The notes under the pieces are model-generated. The model was not told where the DNA came from and searched no databases. It worked only from the letters and a program-made list of their open reading frames with translations. From Streptomyces olivaceoviridis (GTDB lineage Bacteria > Actinomycetota > Actinomycetes > Streptomycetales > Streptomycetaceae), in the NCBI RefSeq assembly GCF_014650115.1, contig NZ_BMUI01000036.1, forward strand, positions 1 to 61,877: 61,877 nucleotides of DNA. Reading direction: 5' to 3'. Made by a program: the position numbers and the translations under genes. This document shows, one piece after another, positions 40,809 through 49,782 of the stretch (positions are counted from its first letter, which is position 1; each line of letters begins with the position of its first letter).

Positions 40809-42959
40809 TCAGTTACTGTCGGAGAGAGGGGAGCGCATCAGGTCGTAGCGCCCGTAGCCCTCGTCGGAGTCGTCCTTGGAGATGACGCCGTCGTCCAGAA
40901 GCTGCTTACGCAGCCGGTTCCACCAGGAGCGCTGACCCTCCAGGTCGACCCTCATCCAGAGGTCGTTGAGCTCCTTCGGCTCGAAGCTCGCCTTGCCTTC
41001 GCGAAGCCACTTGTCGAGCCGAGCAAAGATGGCCGACTTGCACTCCTCCGGGCTCATGCGGTCGCCTTCTTCGACCAGGCTGGGCAGCGAGAAGACCGGG
41101 GTGTCCTCGGCCGGGGGCTCGATCTCGTCCTCGATGCGCAGGTGGTCGTACTGACCGGGCTCGGGGTCCTCGTCCAGCACGTTCTTGAGCATCTCGTTGA
41201 GCTCCTCGACCTCGGCCGCCATCGTCTCCTCGTCCACGTCGTCCATCTCCTCGTCCGGCGGTCCGGAGTAGGCCGGCGACGCCTCGACGGCCGGGGAGGC
41301 CGGCGGGGCGGCGGGGGACGGGGACGGGGCCGCCTGCTGCACGGTGTTGTCCTCTCCCTCCTCCTTGGGCAGCAGGGGGGCGTCGTACGTGGTGCGGTTG
41401 ACGTACAGGTCGCCGAACGCCTCGGCGGTGATCGTGTCCAGCGGGGTGCGGATCGCGGCCCCGGCGGTGACGGCGTCGGCCTGGTCGCGCTTGCTGGCCA
41501 GTTCGGTGCGGGCGGTGACGTGCCACCGCTCCTCCGGGATGCCCAGGCCGGCCGCGTAGTGGTAGCCCGGCTTGCGGTTGCCCCACTGCGGCCAGGCGCC
41601 GGCGTCGATCGCCTCGTCGGGGAGGCAGTACTGGGCGTCGGCGCCGTCACGGAGACCGAAGCACAGCCCCGCGGGCGAGTTGGCCCGGGAGTCGGTGTCC
41701 ATGTTGTTGTGCGTGGCGCGCTGGATGGAGGTCAGGATCCAGATGCCGGCCGCGCGGGCCGTGCGCAGGATCTTCTGGTAGTGCTCGTTGTCGGCGGCGA
41801 AGTCCGCGGCCTCCTCACCGATCACGACGAGGAAGTTCAGGCCGCAGCCCGGCTCCCACTTGCTCAGGCCCTTGGCGGCCAGGAAGTCGGTGCGCTTCTC
41901 GATCGCGGTCGGCAGGATCTTGAAGAACCGCCGGGCGGCGTCCTTCTTGTCGATCGGCCACTCGATGCCGTGCCGCACGTGCCCGAAGTCCTGCTGGAAC
42001 TTCGAGCAGTCGATCACGATCACGCTGACCTCGGTGCGGGTGCAGCACTCGGTGATGATCAGCTGGTTGCCCTGGGTCTTGCCCGCGCCGTTCACGCCCA
42101 TCGCGATGGCGTGCTCGACGTTGCCGTTCGACAGCGGTCCAGGATCGCGCAGCTGCCCGGTGAGGTTGAGGAGCAGGTCCTCGCCGTCCTCGTAGCGGCC
42201 GGTGCGGATCGGGACGTCGCCGATGGACGCGCCGAACGCGGACGGACCGCGCCAGGGGAAGCCCTCCTTGAGGAGGTCGGCGACCTGAACGCGCATGGTG
42301 ATCAGGGAGGAGTCGTCATCGTCCACGGTGTGGGTGATGCGGCCCTTGCCCAGCTTCAGCGCGGAGGCCATCGCGGGGATGCGCCGGGCGAGCTCGTCAG
42401 CCGTCGCGCCGTCCTTGCCCTCCACCGTGGCGATCACGGTGCCCTTGCCGTTGGACTTCGCTTCCTTCAGCTCGTGCTTGGCCAGGCCGATCTCGGCCTC
42501 CAGCTTCTCCCACCGGGAGGCGCCCTTCTCGGACCCCTTCTTGTGGAAGCTGGACCAGAGGTTGTTGGCCAGGGCCAGGCCGACGCCGCCGATCGCCCAG
42601 GTGCTGGCGGTGGCGGCGGTGTCGAGGCCGGTGATGGTGCCGAGCGTCGCGGCCGCGGTGACCGCGACCGAGTTGACCTGGTGCAGCCGGACGGTGTCCT
42701 TGTCCCGCTTGGCCTTGCTGTCCAGGTGCCCCAGGAACTTGCACAGCGCGGCGCCGGTGCCCGCGATGCCCAGAGTGGCCAGGGCGAGTGCGGCGGGGTT
42801 CCCGGAGACCGCGACGTGGGCGCCTTCCACCAGGACGGGCCCGAGGGCGGTGATCGCCCAGGGCCCGCCGTAGCGCAGCCGCCGCGCCCGGTCCTGCTGC
42901 TGCTCTTCCTCGGTACGGGTGTCGATGCTCTTGGCCTTGGAGATGCGGCGTGCCATCAC
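40809..42959 (-). CDS. traB: TraB conjugative DNA translocase (FtsK/SpoIIIE type)
   Basis: 716 residues (GTG 42959 or ATG 42956). Basic N-terminus, hydrophobic segments around residues 33-75 and 105-130, and a motor domain with Walker A GVNGAGKTQG and Walker B LNFLVVIGEEA. An acidic linker is followed by the C-terminal winged-helix-like domain (LDKWLREGKASF ... DLMRSPL). Streptomyces TraB alone moves double-stranded plasmid DNA between hyphae, recognising short repeats through its C-terminus. It overlaps the preceding gene by four bases. Confidence 0.92.
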   Translation of the reverse strand: MMARRISKAKSIDTRTEEEQQQDRARRLRYGGPWAITALGPVLVEGAHVAVSGNPAALALATLGIAGTGAALCKFLGHLDSKAKRDKDTVRLHQVNSVAVTAAATLGTITGLDTAATASTWAIGGVGLALANNLWSSFHKKGSEKGASRWEKLEAEIGLAKHELKEAKSNGKGTVIATVEGKDGATADELARRIPAMASALKLGKGRITHTVDDDDSSLITMRVQVADLLKEGFPWRGPSAFGASIGDVPIRTGRYEDGEDLLLNLTGQLRDPGPLSNGNVEHAIAMGVNGAGKTQGNQLIITECCTRTEVSVIVIDCSKFQQDFGHVRHGIEWPIDKKDAARRFFKILPTAIEKRTDFLAAKGLSKWEPGCGLNFLVVIGEEAADFAADNEHYQKILRTARAAGIWILTSIQRATHNNMDTDSRANSPAGLCFGLRDGADAQYCLPDEAIDAGAWPQWGNRKPGYHYAAGLGIPEERWHVTARTELASKRDQADAVTAGAAIRTPLDTITAEAFGDLYVNRTTYDAPLLPKEEGEDNTVQQAAPSPSPAAPPASPAVEASPAYSGPPDEEMDDVDEETMAAEVEELNEMLKNVLDEDPEPGQYDHLRIEDEIEPPAEDTPVFSLPSLVEEGDRMSPEECKSAIFARLDKWLREGKASFEPKELNDLWMRVDLEGQRSWWNRLRKQLLDDGVISKDDSDEGYGRYDLMRSPLSDSN

Positions 42960-43411
42960 GCGGCCCTTCCTGCTTCACCGGGCTTGCCGGCGCTGTCCGA
43001 CGGCTTGTCGCCGATGGAGAACCCGGGCTTCGACTTGCCCTTGCCCTTGCGGGCCTCGGCCTCGGCCTCCTGCTCGGGCTTGATGAAGTGCTTGACGAAG
43101 GAGGCGTACATCTTCACGCCCGACAGGCCGAACACCTTCGCGGCGGTCGAGCCGGCCTTGAGGTGGCCGCCGACCAGCTTGGCGCGGATCTTGCTCTGGG
43201 CGCCGAACGTCCACCACTTGCCCTTGTACTGGCTGAGGATCTCGGTGACCATGTCGGCGTCCATCCCGATGCGCATGTACAGCTCGAAGCCGATCTGGCG
43301 CAGGATGCGGGCGTACTTGTAGAGGTCGCGGTCGGTGCGGAACTCGATGGCGTCCAGCTGCTTGACGAGCTGCGCCAGGTTCGTGCCGATCGCCTCGTCA
43401 CCGTCGCTCAT
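42956..43411 (-). CDS. TraB-associated hypothetical protein
   Basis: 151 residues from ATG 43411 (AAAGGA upstream). Helical, with QLDAIEFRTDRDLYKYARIL and ELYMRIGMDADMVTEILSQY, and a Lys/Glu-rich tail (EARKGKGKSKPG). No membrane segment. Its stop overlaps the traB start, so it is probably a cytoplasmic partner of the translocase. Confidence 0.6.
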   Translation of the reverse strand: MSDGDEAIGTNLAQLVKQLDAIEFRTDRDLYKYARILRQIGFELYMRIGMDADMVTEILSQYKGKWWTFGAQSKIRAKLVGGHLKAGSTAAKVFGLSGVKMYASFVKHFIKPEQEAEAEARKGKGKSKPGFSIGDKPSDSAGKPGEAGRAA

Positions 43412-43518
43412 GAAGCGGTCCTTTCTGATGGGGCGGGAGGGGGTTGTGCGGGCGGGGGCTCTGTCACCTCCCCGCGGTCCCGGCCGGGCGGGACCGGGGC
43501 CACAGGCAGGCGGCAGGT

Positions 43519-43731
43519 TCACCGGCTGCTGCTGGCCGCCTGGTCGTCACCGGCGTTCTGCACCGCCGTGGCGATGCCGGATCCGATGCCGTTGATCGCC
43601 CCGGCGAGCGGGGACGTGGCGAGGGCGTAGCCGCACAGCAGGGCGGCGACGAGGACGCCCGCGCGGATCTCGGCGCGCCAGCACAGCCAGATGCCGCCGC
43701 CGGCGAGCAGGGCGAGGGGGATGGTGACCAT
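43519..43731 (-). CDS. Small two-segment membrane protein
   Basis: 70 residues from ATG 43731 (GGAGGA upstream). Two short membrane segments (IPLALLAGGGIWLCW and GVLVAALLCGYALATSPLAG) and a polar tail. It lies upstream of traB on the same strand and is a likely Spd-type accessory. Confidence 0.6.
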   Translation of the reverse strand: MVTIPLALLAGGGIWLCWRAEIRAGVLVAALLCGYALATSPLAGAINGIGSGIATAVQNAGDDQAASSSR

Positions 43732-43898
43732 GAAGTCCTCCTGATGAGGGGCAGGGGCGTTGGGATGTGCTCCTCAGCCATCGCGGGGAGGGCCGAACAG
43801 AGCGGAGGGGAGCGGGTCTTCCTTCGCTCTCCACCGCCCCCGGACCGCGCGGGGCGGGCCGGAGACGACTGGGCAACGCAGGAAGCGGTGCGGGTTGG

Positions 43899-44150
43899 TC
43901 AGGTGGCGCGGGTCCGGGCGCGGGCAGTGCGGCGCCTGAACGCCCGCCGCTCGTTCTCGGACAGCCCGCCCCACACGCCGTCGCGCTGCCCGGACTCCAA
44001 CGCCCAGGAAAGACAGGCGAGTTGGCTCAGGCATCGACGGCAGACGGCCTTGGCTTCCTCGATCTGAAGCAGAGCCGGGCCGGTGTTACCGATGGGGAAG
44101 AACAGCTCGGGGTCCTCTTCGCGGCACGACGCCTGGTGACGCCAGTCCAC
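43899..44150 (-). CDS. WhiB-family transcriptional regulator
   Basis: 83 residues from GTG 44150 (GGGAAG upstream). The four iron-sulfur cysteines are ASCREEDPELFFP, AVCRRCLSQLAC and the adjacent Cys. The WhiB turn GVWGGLSENERRAFRRR and a basic tail follow. It binds a [4Fe-4S] cluster and acts on transcription, probably of plasmid genes. It is intact, unlike the WhiB gene at 28.4-29.0 kb. Confidence 0.92.
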   Translation of the reverse strand: MDWRHQASCREEDPELFFPIGNTGPALLQIEEAKAVCRRCLSQLACLSWALESGQRDGVWGGLSENERRAFRRRTARARTRAT

Positions 44151-44155
44151 GGCGG

Positions 44156-44245
44156 TCACTTCCCGGCGCGGGCGCGGCGCAGGGCCTCGTCCATGTCCGG
44201 GTCGGAGTCGGTGGTGCCGATCGGGCGTGCGATGCTGACGGGCAT
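44156..44245 (-). CDS. 29-residue peptide upstream of whiB
   Basis: MPVSIARPIGTTDSDPDMDE, then ALRRARAGK. GGAGG lies five bases before the ATG at 44245, and the stop is five bases before the WhiB start. It may be a leader or coupling peptide for the WhiB gene. Confidence 0.45.
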   Translation of the reverse strand: MPVSIARPIGTTDSDPDMDEALRRARAGK

Positions 44246-44325
44246 CAGGGCCTCCAGTCAGGTCCTGGACAGCCCCCGGGGGTCCGGTCCCTGGGGGCTG
44301 TCGCGGTTGGCAGAGCGGGTGGCCA

Positions 44326-44389
44326 CCGCGCTCTCCACCGCGCGCCGAAAGCCGCGAGGGCCGGCGGCGCGCGTCTGGGCAGCGCGGGG
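44326..44389. repeat. 64-bp direct repeat, copy 1
   Basis: Nearly identical to 44652-44715; differences are few by eye. It starts CCGCGCTCTCCACCGCGCGC and ends GGGCAGCGCGGGG. Downstream of the DUF5999 gene. Confidence 0.8.
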
Positions 44390-44391
44390 AG

Positions 44392-44610
44392 TCAGGCGGC
44401 CGCGGCAAGCGAGATGGTGCCGGTCGGCCGATGCGGGGCGACGACGCTTCCGTCCGGCAGCAGCTCGCCGGTGTCGTCGAAGACCAGGACGCCGTTGCAC
44501 AGCAGGCTCCAGCCCTGCTCCGGGTGGTGCGCCACGACGATGGCGGCCTCCCGATCCGCGCTGTCCGCGGTCGGACACGTCGGCGTATGCGTGCACAAGG
44601 AGCTCGTCAT
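44392..44610 (-). CDS. DUF5999 family protein
   Basis: 72 residues from ATG 44610 (GGAGGG upstream). The family core is clear: CTHTPTCPTADSADREAA, VVAHHPEQGWSLLCNGVLVF, DDTGELLPDGSVVAPHRP. Function unknown; common in Streptomyces. It lies between the two copies of a 64-bp repeat. Confidence 0.85.
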   Translation of the reverse strand: MTSSLCTHTPTCPTADSADREAAIVVAHHPEQGWSLLCNGVLVFDDTGELLPDGSVVAPHRPTGTISLAAAA

Positions 44611-44651
44611 GTGACCCTCCAATGGGATGTAGGGGATGCGAGGCGGGTCCG

Positions 44652-44715
44652 CCGCGCTCTCCACCGCGCGCCGACAACCGCGAAGGCCGGCGGCGCGCGT
44701 CTGGGCAGCGCGGGG
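44652..44715. repeat. 64-bp direct repeat, copy 2
   Basis: Partner of 44326-44389, upstream of the DUF5999 gene. Confidence 0.8.
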
Positions 44716-44721
44716 CTGCAA

Positions 44722-44756
44722 GACAGCCCCGGGGGTCTCAAGTCGCCGGGGCTGTC
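44722..44756 (-). terminator. Stem-loop
   Basis: GACAGCCCCGG / CCGGGGCTGTC arms. On the minus strand it precedes the second repeat copy and follows the gene at 44842-45501. Confidence 0.65.
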
Positions 44757-44841
44757 GTGTTTTCAGGCTGGTCGTACGAGCAACCACGGCCGCCCCCACC
44801 AGGGAGACACGGTGGAGGCGGCCGTGGGTGATCGTCCGTGT

Positions 44842-45501
44842 TCAGGCGGTGCGGGCCAGCTGTTGCCGGGCGATGCTGGTCATCCGAGCGGCGAGCTTGT
44901 GACCGGCGTCGCACAGGGCACCGTTCTTGCACGGCGTGCAGGAGGCACGGTGCTCGCGGAAGGCGGTGCGGAGCTGGCCGTAGATCGGGACAGCCGGGGC
45001 GGAAGCGATCTCGGCGGTGCGGCGGATCCGCTGTCGCAGCTCGATGACCCGCACGCAGCGGCCGGCGCGGCAGCGGGGGCAGTCGCTCTGCAGGTGCTCG
45101 GCGAGCTGCTCGCGCAGCGGGCGGGTGGCGGCGGGCATCTGGACCGGCGCGGGCGCGGCCTGGGGGCGGGGCTTGCGGATCGGGCGGGCGGTGCGGCGGC
45201 CGGCGGCCGTGGTCTCGGCCTCGAGTAGGCGCTCGGCCCACTCTTCCGGGGTGATGTCGATGACGATGCGCTGTGCGCTGCCATCACAGCGGCGGCCGCC
45301 GGAGGGCTTGTCGCCGAAGTAGCGGCGGTCGGCTTTCTCGACGGGGGTGCCGTCGCGGTGGGGCAGGATCATCGACCTCTTGAGACGGTGCCAGGTGTCG
45401 CAGTCGGGGCAGACCGCAAGGCGCGGTTCGTTCTCGCGGAGGCTGAGGTGCTCGGGCCGCATCTGGCTGGCCTTGAGGGGGGCACGGCCGTTGTGACGCA
45501 T
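44842..45501 (-). CDS. Cysteine-rich hypothetical protein
   Basis: 219 residues from ATG 45501. Several Cys pairs (LAVCPDCDTWHRL; SDCPRCRAGRC; ASCTPCKNGALCDAGH) suggest two or three zinc sites. A middle helix carries PEEWAERLLEAETTAAGRR. It may bind nucleic acid. No family recognised. It lies within the plasmid array. Confidence 0.55.
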   Translation of the reverse strand: MRHNGRAPLKASQMRPEHLSLRENEPRLAVCPDCDTWHRLKRSMILPHRDGTPVEKADRRYFGDKPSGGRRCDGSAQRIVIDITPEEWAERLLEAETTAAGRRTARPIRKPRPQAAPAPVQMPAATRPLREQLAEHLQSDCPRCRAGRCVRVIELRQRIRRTAEIASAPAVPIYGQLRTAFREHRASCTPCKNGALCDAGHKLAARMTSIARQQLARTA

Positions 45502-45758
45502 GTCTGTCGTCTCCCTTGCTGTTGCGTTCTCGGCCCGCCGCAGGCCGTCCCCGTGAAGGCGGGCGGTCTGTGACGGACAGGCAGCGCAACGGCTGCGGGT
45601 GGCGCAACTGGCTGCGCTCTCGGGGGACCGCGTCATACTCGTCACCCCGGCCGGCGTGTAAGCACGGACAGCCAGACTTATGAAGGTGTGTAGGGGTGCT
45701 GGACCGTGGGTCCGGCTCCCTCATCCGGCGCCGCCTCGGGGCGGTTCCGGGTGGGGGA

Positions 45759-45778
45759 GCCGGGTCCGAAGACCCGGC
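45759..45778 (-). terminator. Hairpin
   Basis: GCCGGGTC-CGAA-GACCCGGC, ten bases after the stop of 45789-46193. Confidence 0.65.
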
Positions 45779-45788
45779 GGCCGTGGCT

Positions 45789-46193
45789 TCAGGCTGCGGC
45801 CAAGAGAGGCGCTGCGGTGACCGGCGACGTGCGCAGCTGCGCGGCGTAGGGGAGGAGCACGTCGACCAGGCGCTCACGAACTCGGGCGGTGATCGTGGGG
45901 TCGTCGGCGAGGATGTCGCGGGCCGCGTCGACACGGGCCTGGATCTCGGCCCCGTGGCTGAGCGACAGCTCGTAGCTCTGGTTCGGGGTGGCCACGATGG
46001 CGGCGGCGTAGGCGCGCATCTCGCGCCGGGTGCCGGCGGGCTCGTACATCTCCAGCGGAGTACCGAACACGACGTCCAGGTCGACCCCACCGAACTCGGG
46101 GATCTCAACGTCCAGCTCGTCGAGCAGCGCGAGCGTCTCGGTGTCGAAGTGCTCGGTGGCGATGCTGGCGGCGGGGCGGGAGGTGACGTTCAT
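45789..46193 (-). CDS. Hypothetical protein divergent from the GntR regulator
   Basis: 134 residues from ATG 46193 (GAGAGGAG upstream). A helical, acidic N-terminal half (TLALLDELDVEIPEFGGVDL) and a C-terminal helical part. Its promoter region is shared with the GntR regulator and holds the operator array, so it is probably repressed by that protein. Confidence 0.55.
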   Translation of the reverse strand: MNVTSRPAASIATEHFDTETLALLDELDVEIPEFGGVDLDVVFGTPLEMYEPAGTRREMRAYAAAIVATPNQSYELSLSHGAEIQARVDAARDILADDPTITARVRERLVDVLLPYAAQLRTSPVTAAPLLAAA

Positions 46194-46286
46194 GGAGTGG
46201 TGCTCCTCTCGGATGTGCTGAGCTCGGGAGGCGTCCCGATGGCGAGTGGGCAGGGCGAAGCAGCACCTCTTCGGCACCCCGCCCTA

Positions 46287-46443
46287 ACCTCGGTACCGAG
46301 GTCTGCGACACCTTCAGTACACAGATCCTCGGTACCGATGTCAAGAAGTACGGTAACGATGTACTCTTCGCGGGCGGTTCCCCACGCGATCAGAGCGCCC
46401 CGACGGACCCTTCGGTAGCCAACGGCCGTAAGATCGGTAACGA
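46287..46443. promoter_or_regulatory. Array of GntR-type operators
   Basis: Four copies of a TCGGTAMCGA core: 46287-46302 (perfect palindrome ACCTCGGTACCGAGGT), 46329-46338, 46350-46359 and 46434-46443. A weaker fifth lies near 46411. They fill the divergent region, and the last lies just before the GntR ribosome site. Likely autorepression plus control of 45789-46193 and the genes beyond. Confidence 0.75.
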
Positions 46444-46456
46444 GGTAGGGAGACGC

Positions 46457-47215
46457 ATGCCAGGTGAGACAGAGACCAGCGCGCAGCGCACGAAAACCCA
46501 GCAGATCGCTGACGACCTGAAGGCAGCGATCGAGCGCGGAGATTATGAGCCGGGCGACCGGCTCCCGGGGGAGAACACCCTTGCGTCGCAGTACGGCGTC
46601 GCCACTCTCACGGCCCGCAGGGCCTTGAGGATCCTTCGGACAGAAGGTCTCGTGGAGACGAAGAAGGGGGCTGGAGCGCGGGTCATCTCTTTCCGCCCTA
46701 TTCGCCGACACGGTATCCAGCGCTTGGCGCGAGAGCAGTGGGGCGCTGGCAAGTCCATCTGGAGCGCCGACGATGATCGCCGGGCAACAATCGACGTCCG
46801 CATTGACATCGTCGCGGCACCCGCGCACATCGCTCGCATGCTTGACCTCGGAGAGGGCGAACTTGTTTGCGCCAGGTCGCGCCGTTTCGCCCTTGAGGAT
46901 CGCCACGTCATGCTGGCGACGTCGTACCTGCCGCACGCGCTGGTCGAGGGTTCGGCGATCATGGACGTAGACGCAGGCGAGGGCGGCACGTACGCCCGTC
47001 TCGCTGAACTCGGACATGCGCCCGTGCACTTCCGCGAAGAGGTCCGCAGTCGACTGCCCACGGCAGAGGAGGCAGCTGGACTGGAAATGCCAGCGGAGCG
47101 CCCTGTCATCAAACTCTGTCGCACCGCTTTCGATCAGGACGGCCGCGTAGTAGAGGTAAACGAGATGACCCTCGACTCCGCGGCGTACGTCCTGGAGTAC
47201 GAGTTCGATGCATGA
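46457..47215 (+). CDS. GntR/HutC-family repressor (KorSA-like)
   Basis: 252 residues. An N-terminal winged helix (TQQIADDLKAAIERGDYEPG, LPGENTLASQYGVATLTARR, ALRILRTEGLVETKKGAG) is followed by a C-terminal UTRA ligand-binding domain (RSRRFALEDRHVMLATSYLP, VHFREEVRSRLPTAEEA). KorSA of pSAM2 is of this type and represses transfer genes. The operators upstream indicate self-control. It probably governs the conjugation cluster. Confidence 0.88.
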   Translation: MPGETETSAQRTKTQQIADDLKAAIERGDYEPGDRLPGENTLASQYGVATLTARRALRILRTEGLVETKKGAGARVISFRPIRRHGIQRLAREQWGAGKSIWSADDDRRATIDVRIDIVAAPAHIARMLDLGEGELVCARSRRFALEDRHVMLATSYLPHALVEGSAIMDVDAGEGGTYARLAELGHAPVHFREEVRSRLPTAEEAAGLEMPAERPVIKLCRTAFDQDGRVVEVNEMTLDSAAYVLEYEFDA

Positions 47216-47286
47216 CCCGGCATGGCCACCGCCAAGTGACGACGTGCTGCGAACTCGTGGTTCGTGTTGGGGCTGACTCATGGCAC

Positions 47287-47559
47287 TCACCGATCCCGCC
47301 GGCTGGAAGTCGTGAGCAGTGCCTTGAGGATCAGGCCGGTGGCGCTGGTGCCGGCCACGGTGGTGACGATGTCCCGGATCACCACGAGCAGCACCGAGAC
47401 AACCAATCCGGCGGTCAGGATGACTGCGATGCGTATGGCCACAGCACCGCTGGGGCGCCCTCGCGGCCGTGGCCCGGCGGAGGATGTCCCACAAGGGCAC
47501 GCGTGGGTGTGGGTTGCGTGGGTGGTGTAGTCGATCTGCCGTCCGTGCGCGTCGAACAC
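47287..47559 (-). CDS. Small membrane protein
   Basis: 90 residues from GTG 47559 (GGGGG upstream). A short His/Cys region (YTTHATHTHACPCGTSS), then one or two hydrophobic segments (AIRIAVILTAGLVVSVLLVV and TVAGTSATGLILKALL). I recognise this type from other Streptomyces mobile elements, where it lies near the GntR repressor. It converges on the repressor gene. Confidence 0.65.
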   Translation of the reverse strand: MFDAHGRQIDYTTHATHTHACPCGTSSAGPRPRGRPSGAVAIRIAVILTAGLVVSVLLVVIRDIVTTVAGTSATGLILKALLTTSSRRDR

Positions 47560-47776
47560 AGCGCCCCCTTCGTGGAATTCGATTACGCGAACTTGTCGAT
47601 CTCCAAGGTCTGTTGGGGGAGCATGACCACACGAGGTCCCCCAGCGGCCCGGCTCGGGACCTGGACCGGACATGAACCGGACCAGAGGGGGACCAGGCCC
47701 TGTGCGCTGCTGATTTGTCGTGGTCGCGGCATGACACTGAGTCCGCAGAGCACGATTTCGTGACTCGGGAGGAGCC

Positions 47777-49099
47777 GTGGCCGGAAACGCCCAGCAGGGA
47801 GATCCGCGCACCACGTTGGAGTTCTTGCTGCGGGAGCAGCCGAAGACGTACGACGAAGTCGCTCGCGACTTCGCTCGTCTCGCTGAGGAGTTAGGGGAGG
47901 ACGTCACCCTCAGCACCCGACATCTTCGGCGACTTGCGAGCGGCGAGCGCACCAACACCACCCCGGTCATGCGTCGCGTTCTGCAGGCCATGTTCGGCAG
48001 GCCGCTGGAGGATCTGCTGGCTCCGTGGGACGGAGTCCTTCCTGCTGCGACTGCTGGATCCAATGGACTGGTCGTTGCTACCGGCCGGCCCACCGCGGAC
48101 AAGGAGCTGATTGAGATGGCAGCGCGGCGCGCGAAGAGCTTTGCCCTCACAGCAGGCCAGACCGACCTCACTACCGACGTGCTGGAGCAGGTGTACGAGG
48201 ACGTGCAGCGCCTGGCGACCGACTACCCGCAGAAGCCGCTCACCGAGTTGCTTCCTGACCTGTTCACCACCCAAGACACCCTCTTCACGCTGCTGGAACA
48301 GCAGCGCCGACCAAGCCAGGCCCGGCAGCTTTACTTTCTGGCTGGTGTGACCGGCGGATTGCTCGCGAAGGCCTCGCACGACCTCGCCGACCCGTACGCG
48401 GCGCTCACCCAGGCACGGACGGCGTTCGTCTGCGCCGACAACGCGGACCACAACGGGCTTCGTGCGTGGATCCGCGGCATCCAGTCGCTGGTCTCATACT
48501 GGGCTGGCCGCACGCGCGAGTCCGTCAAGTACGCCCAGTCCGGGGCCGAGTTTGCGGGTAACAGCACCGCCAGCGTGTGGCTCCCCGTGAGCGAAGCCCG
48601 CGCCTGGGCTGCTCTCGGAAACGCCAACGCGACTCGGGCCGCCATCGAACGTGCCGAGGCCGCATGGGATTCCGTGCAGGAGGACGAGGTCGACGAACTG
48701 GGCGGTCTCTGCACATTCGGCCGAACCCGTCAGATCTACTACGCGGCCGAGGCCCTCTCCTGGTTGCCGTCCCAGACCACGTCCGCGGCTGACTACGCGG
48801 CACGGGCCGTCGACGCCTATGAGGACACCAGCTCTCCCGAGTGGGCGTTCGGAGATCAGGCCGGCTCGCGCAGTGCCCTGGCTATCACGCGGATCCGGGC
48901 GGGTGAGCTGGAAGGCGCCGCTGAGGCGGTCGCGCCCATGCTTGATCTGGCTCCTGAGCAGCGGATTAACGGCATCATTCACTGCGCACAGCGGGTCCAC
49001 CGGGCGCTGGGTGAGTCGCCGCTGGCCGAAGCCGGCGGGGAGCTCCAGGAGCAGATCGAGGCCTTCACCCGCACACCGCTCAAGTCTCTCCCCAGCTAG
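47777..49099 (+). CDS. Regulator with N-terminal HTH and TPR-like C-terminus
   Basis: 440 residues from GTG 47777 (GGAGGAGCC upstream). An N-terminal HTH-like part (YDEVARDFARLAEELGEDVT, LSTRHLRRLASGERTNT) is followed by about 300 residues of helical repeats. It resembles the Streptomyces XRE-TPR regulators that sense small peptides or signals. Co-directional with the acetyltransferase gene ten bases downstream, so probably one operon. Confidence 0.75.
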   Translation: MAGNAQQGDPRTTLEFLLREQPKTYDEVARDFARLAEELGEDVTLSTRHLRRLASGERTNTTPVMRRVLQAMFGRPLEDLLAPWDGVLPAATAGSNGLVVATGRPTADKELIEMAARRAKSFALTAGQTDLTTDVLEQVYEDVQRLATDYPQKPLTELLPDLFTTQDTLFTLLEQQRRPSQARQLYFLAGVTGGLLAKASHDLADPYAALTQARTAFVCADNADHNGLRAWIRGIQSLVSYWAGRTRESVKYAQSGAEFAGNSTASVWLPVSEARAWAALGNANATRAAIERAEAAWDSVQEDEVDELGGLCTFGRTRQIYYAAEALSWLPSQTTSAADYAARAVDAYEDTSSPEWAFGDQAGSRSALAITRIRAGELEGAAEAVAPMLDLAPEQRINGIIHCAQRVHRALGESPLAEAGGELQEQIEAFTRTPLKSLPS

Positions 49100-49109
49100 G
49101 AGTTCACCG

Positions 49110-49652
49110 TTGACGTACCCGATCCGCATCGTCGGCAGCCAAGTCGTCCTGCGCGAGTTCACCCCCGAGGACGTCGACGACGTCCTCGCGATTATCGGCG
49201 ATGACAAGGTCACAACGTGGCTCAGCTTCGATAGCCGCGACCGTGCCCAGGCCGTCGCGATGATCGAGGGCACGATCGAACGCGCCCAGCACAAATCCCG
49301 GACCGAGTTCTACCTCGGGGTGACCAAGCGCGATGACGACCGCGTGATCGGATTCGCTCGGATTGGGCTCAGTGGCGTCCAGGCCGGGAAGCTGGGCTAC
49401 GCGATCGTCGCGAACGAATGGGGCCGCGGCTACGCCACAGACGCGGCCCGCACTATGGCCACGTATGCGGTTAAAGAGCTCGGGCTGCACAGGATCACAG
49501 CCGCGATCGGGCCAGACAACGCCGCCTCGATCGCCGTCGTACAGCAACTCGGTTTCACCCGCGAGGGCGTATTGCGTGACCACGTCTTCACCAATGGCGC
49601 ATGGCGCGACAGCGTGCTGTTCTCCGTTCTCGCCCATGAGTGGAGCTGGTGA
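49110..49652 (+). CDS. GNAT-family acetyltransferase (RimJ/RimL type)
   Basis: 180 residues from a TTG at 49110, with TAGGAG seven bases upstream. RimJ/RimL pattern: VVLREFTPEDVDDVLAIIGD, GYAIVANEWGRGYATDAAR (acetyl-CoA loop), HRITAAIGPDNAASIAVVQQ, LGFTREGVLRDHVF. It may acetylate a protein N-terminus or an antibiotic; the substrate is unknown. Confidence 0.85.
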   Translation: MTYPIRIVGSQVVLREFTPEDVDDVLAIIGDDKVTTWLSFDSRDRAQAVAMIEGTIERAQHKSRTEFYLGVTKRDDDRVIGFARIGLSGVQAGKLGYAIVANEWGRGYATDAARTMATYAVKELGLHRITAAIGPDNAASIAVVQQLGFTREGVLRDHVFTNGAWRDSVLFSVLAHEWSW

Positions 49653-49782
49653 TGGCGACGCAATTTGTGCACTGCGCTGGCATGACCAAGCTGAAGGAAC
49701 GCAGTCCAGGGTGGCGGCGTCCCCCAAGTGGCGTTCGCATCGTGTATCTTTCGGGGAACCATCGATCTTGAAAGGCTGCGCT

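Noticed and set aside
47560..48171. Upstream extension of the small membrane protein frame on the minus strand
   Set aside because: It runs antisense through the TPR regulator and lacks a start with a ribosome site; the GTG at 47559 fits better.
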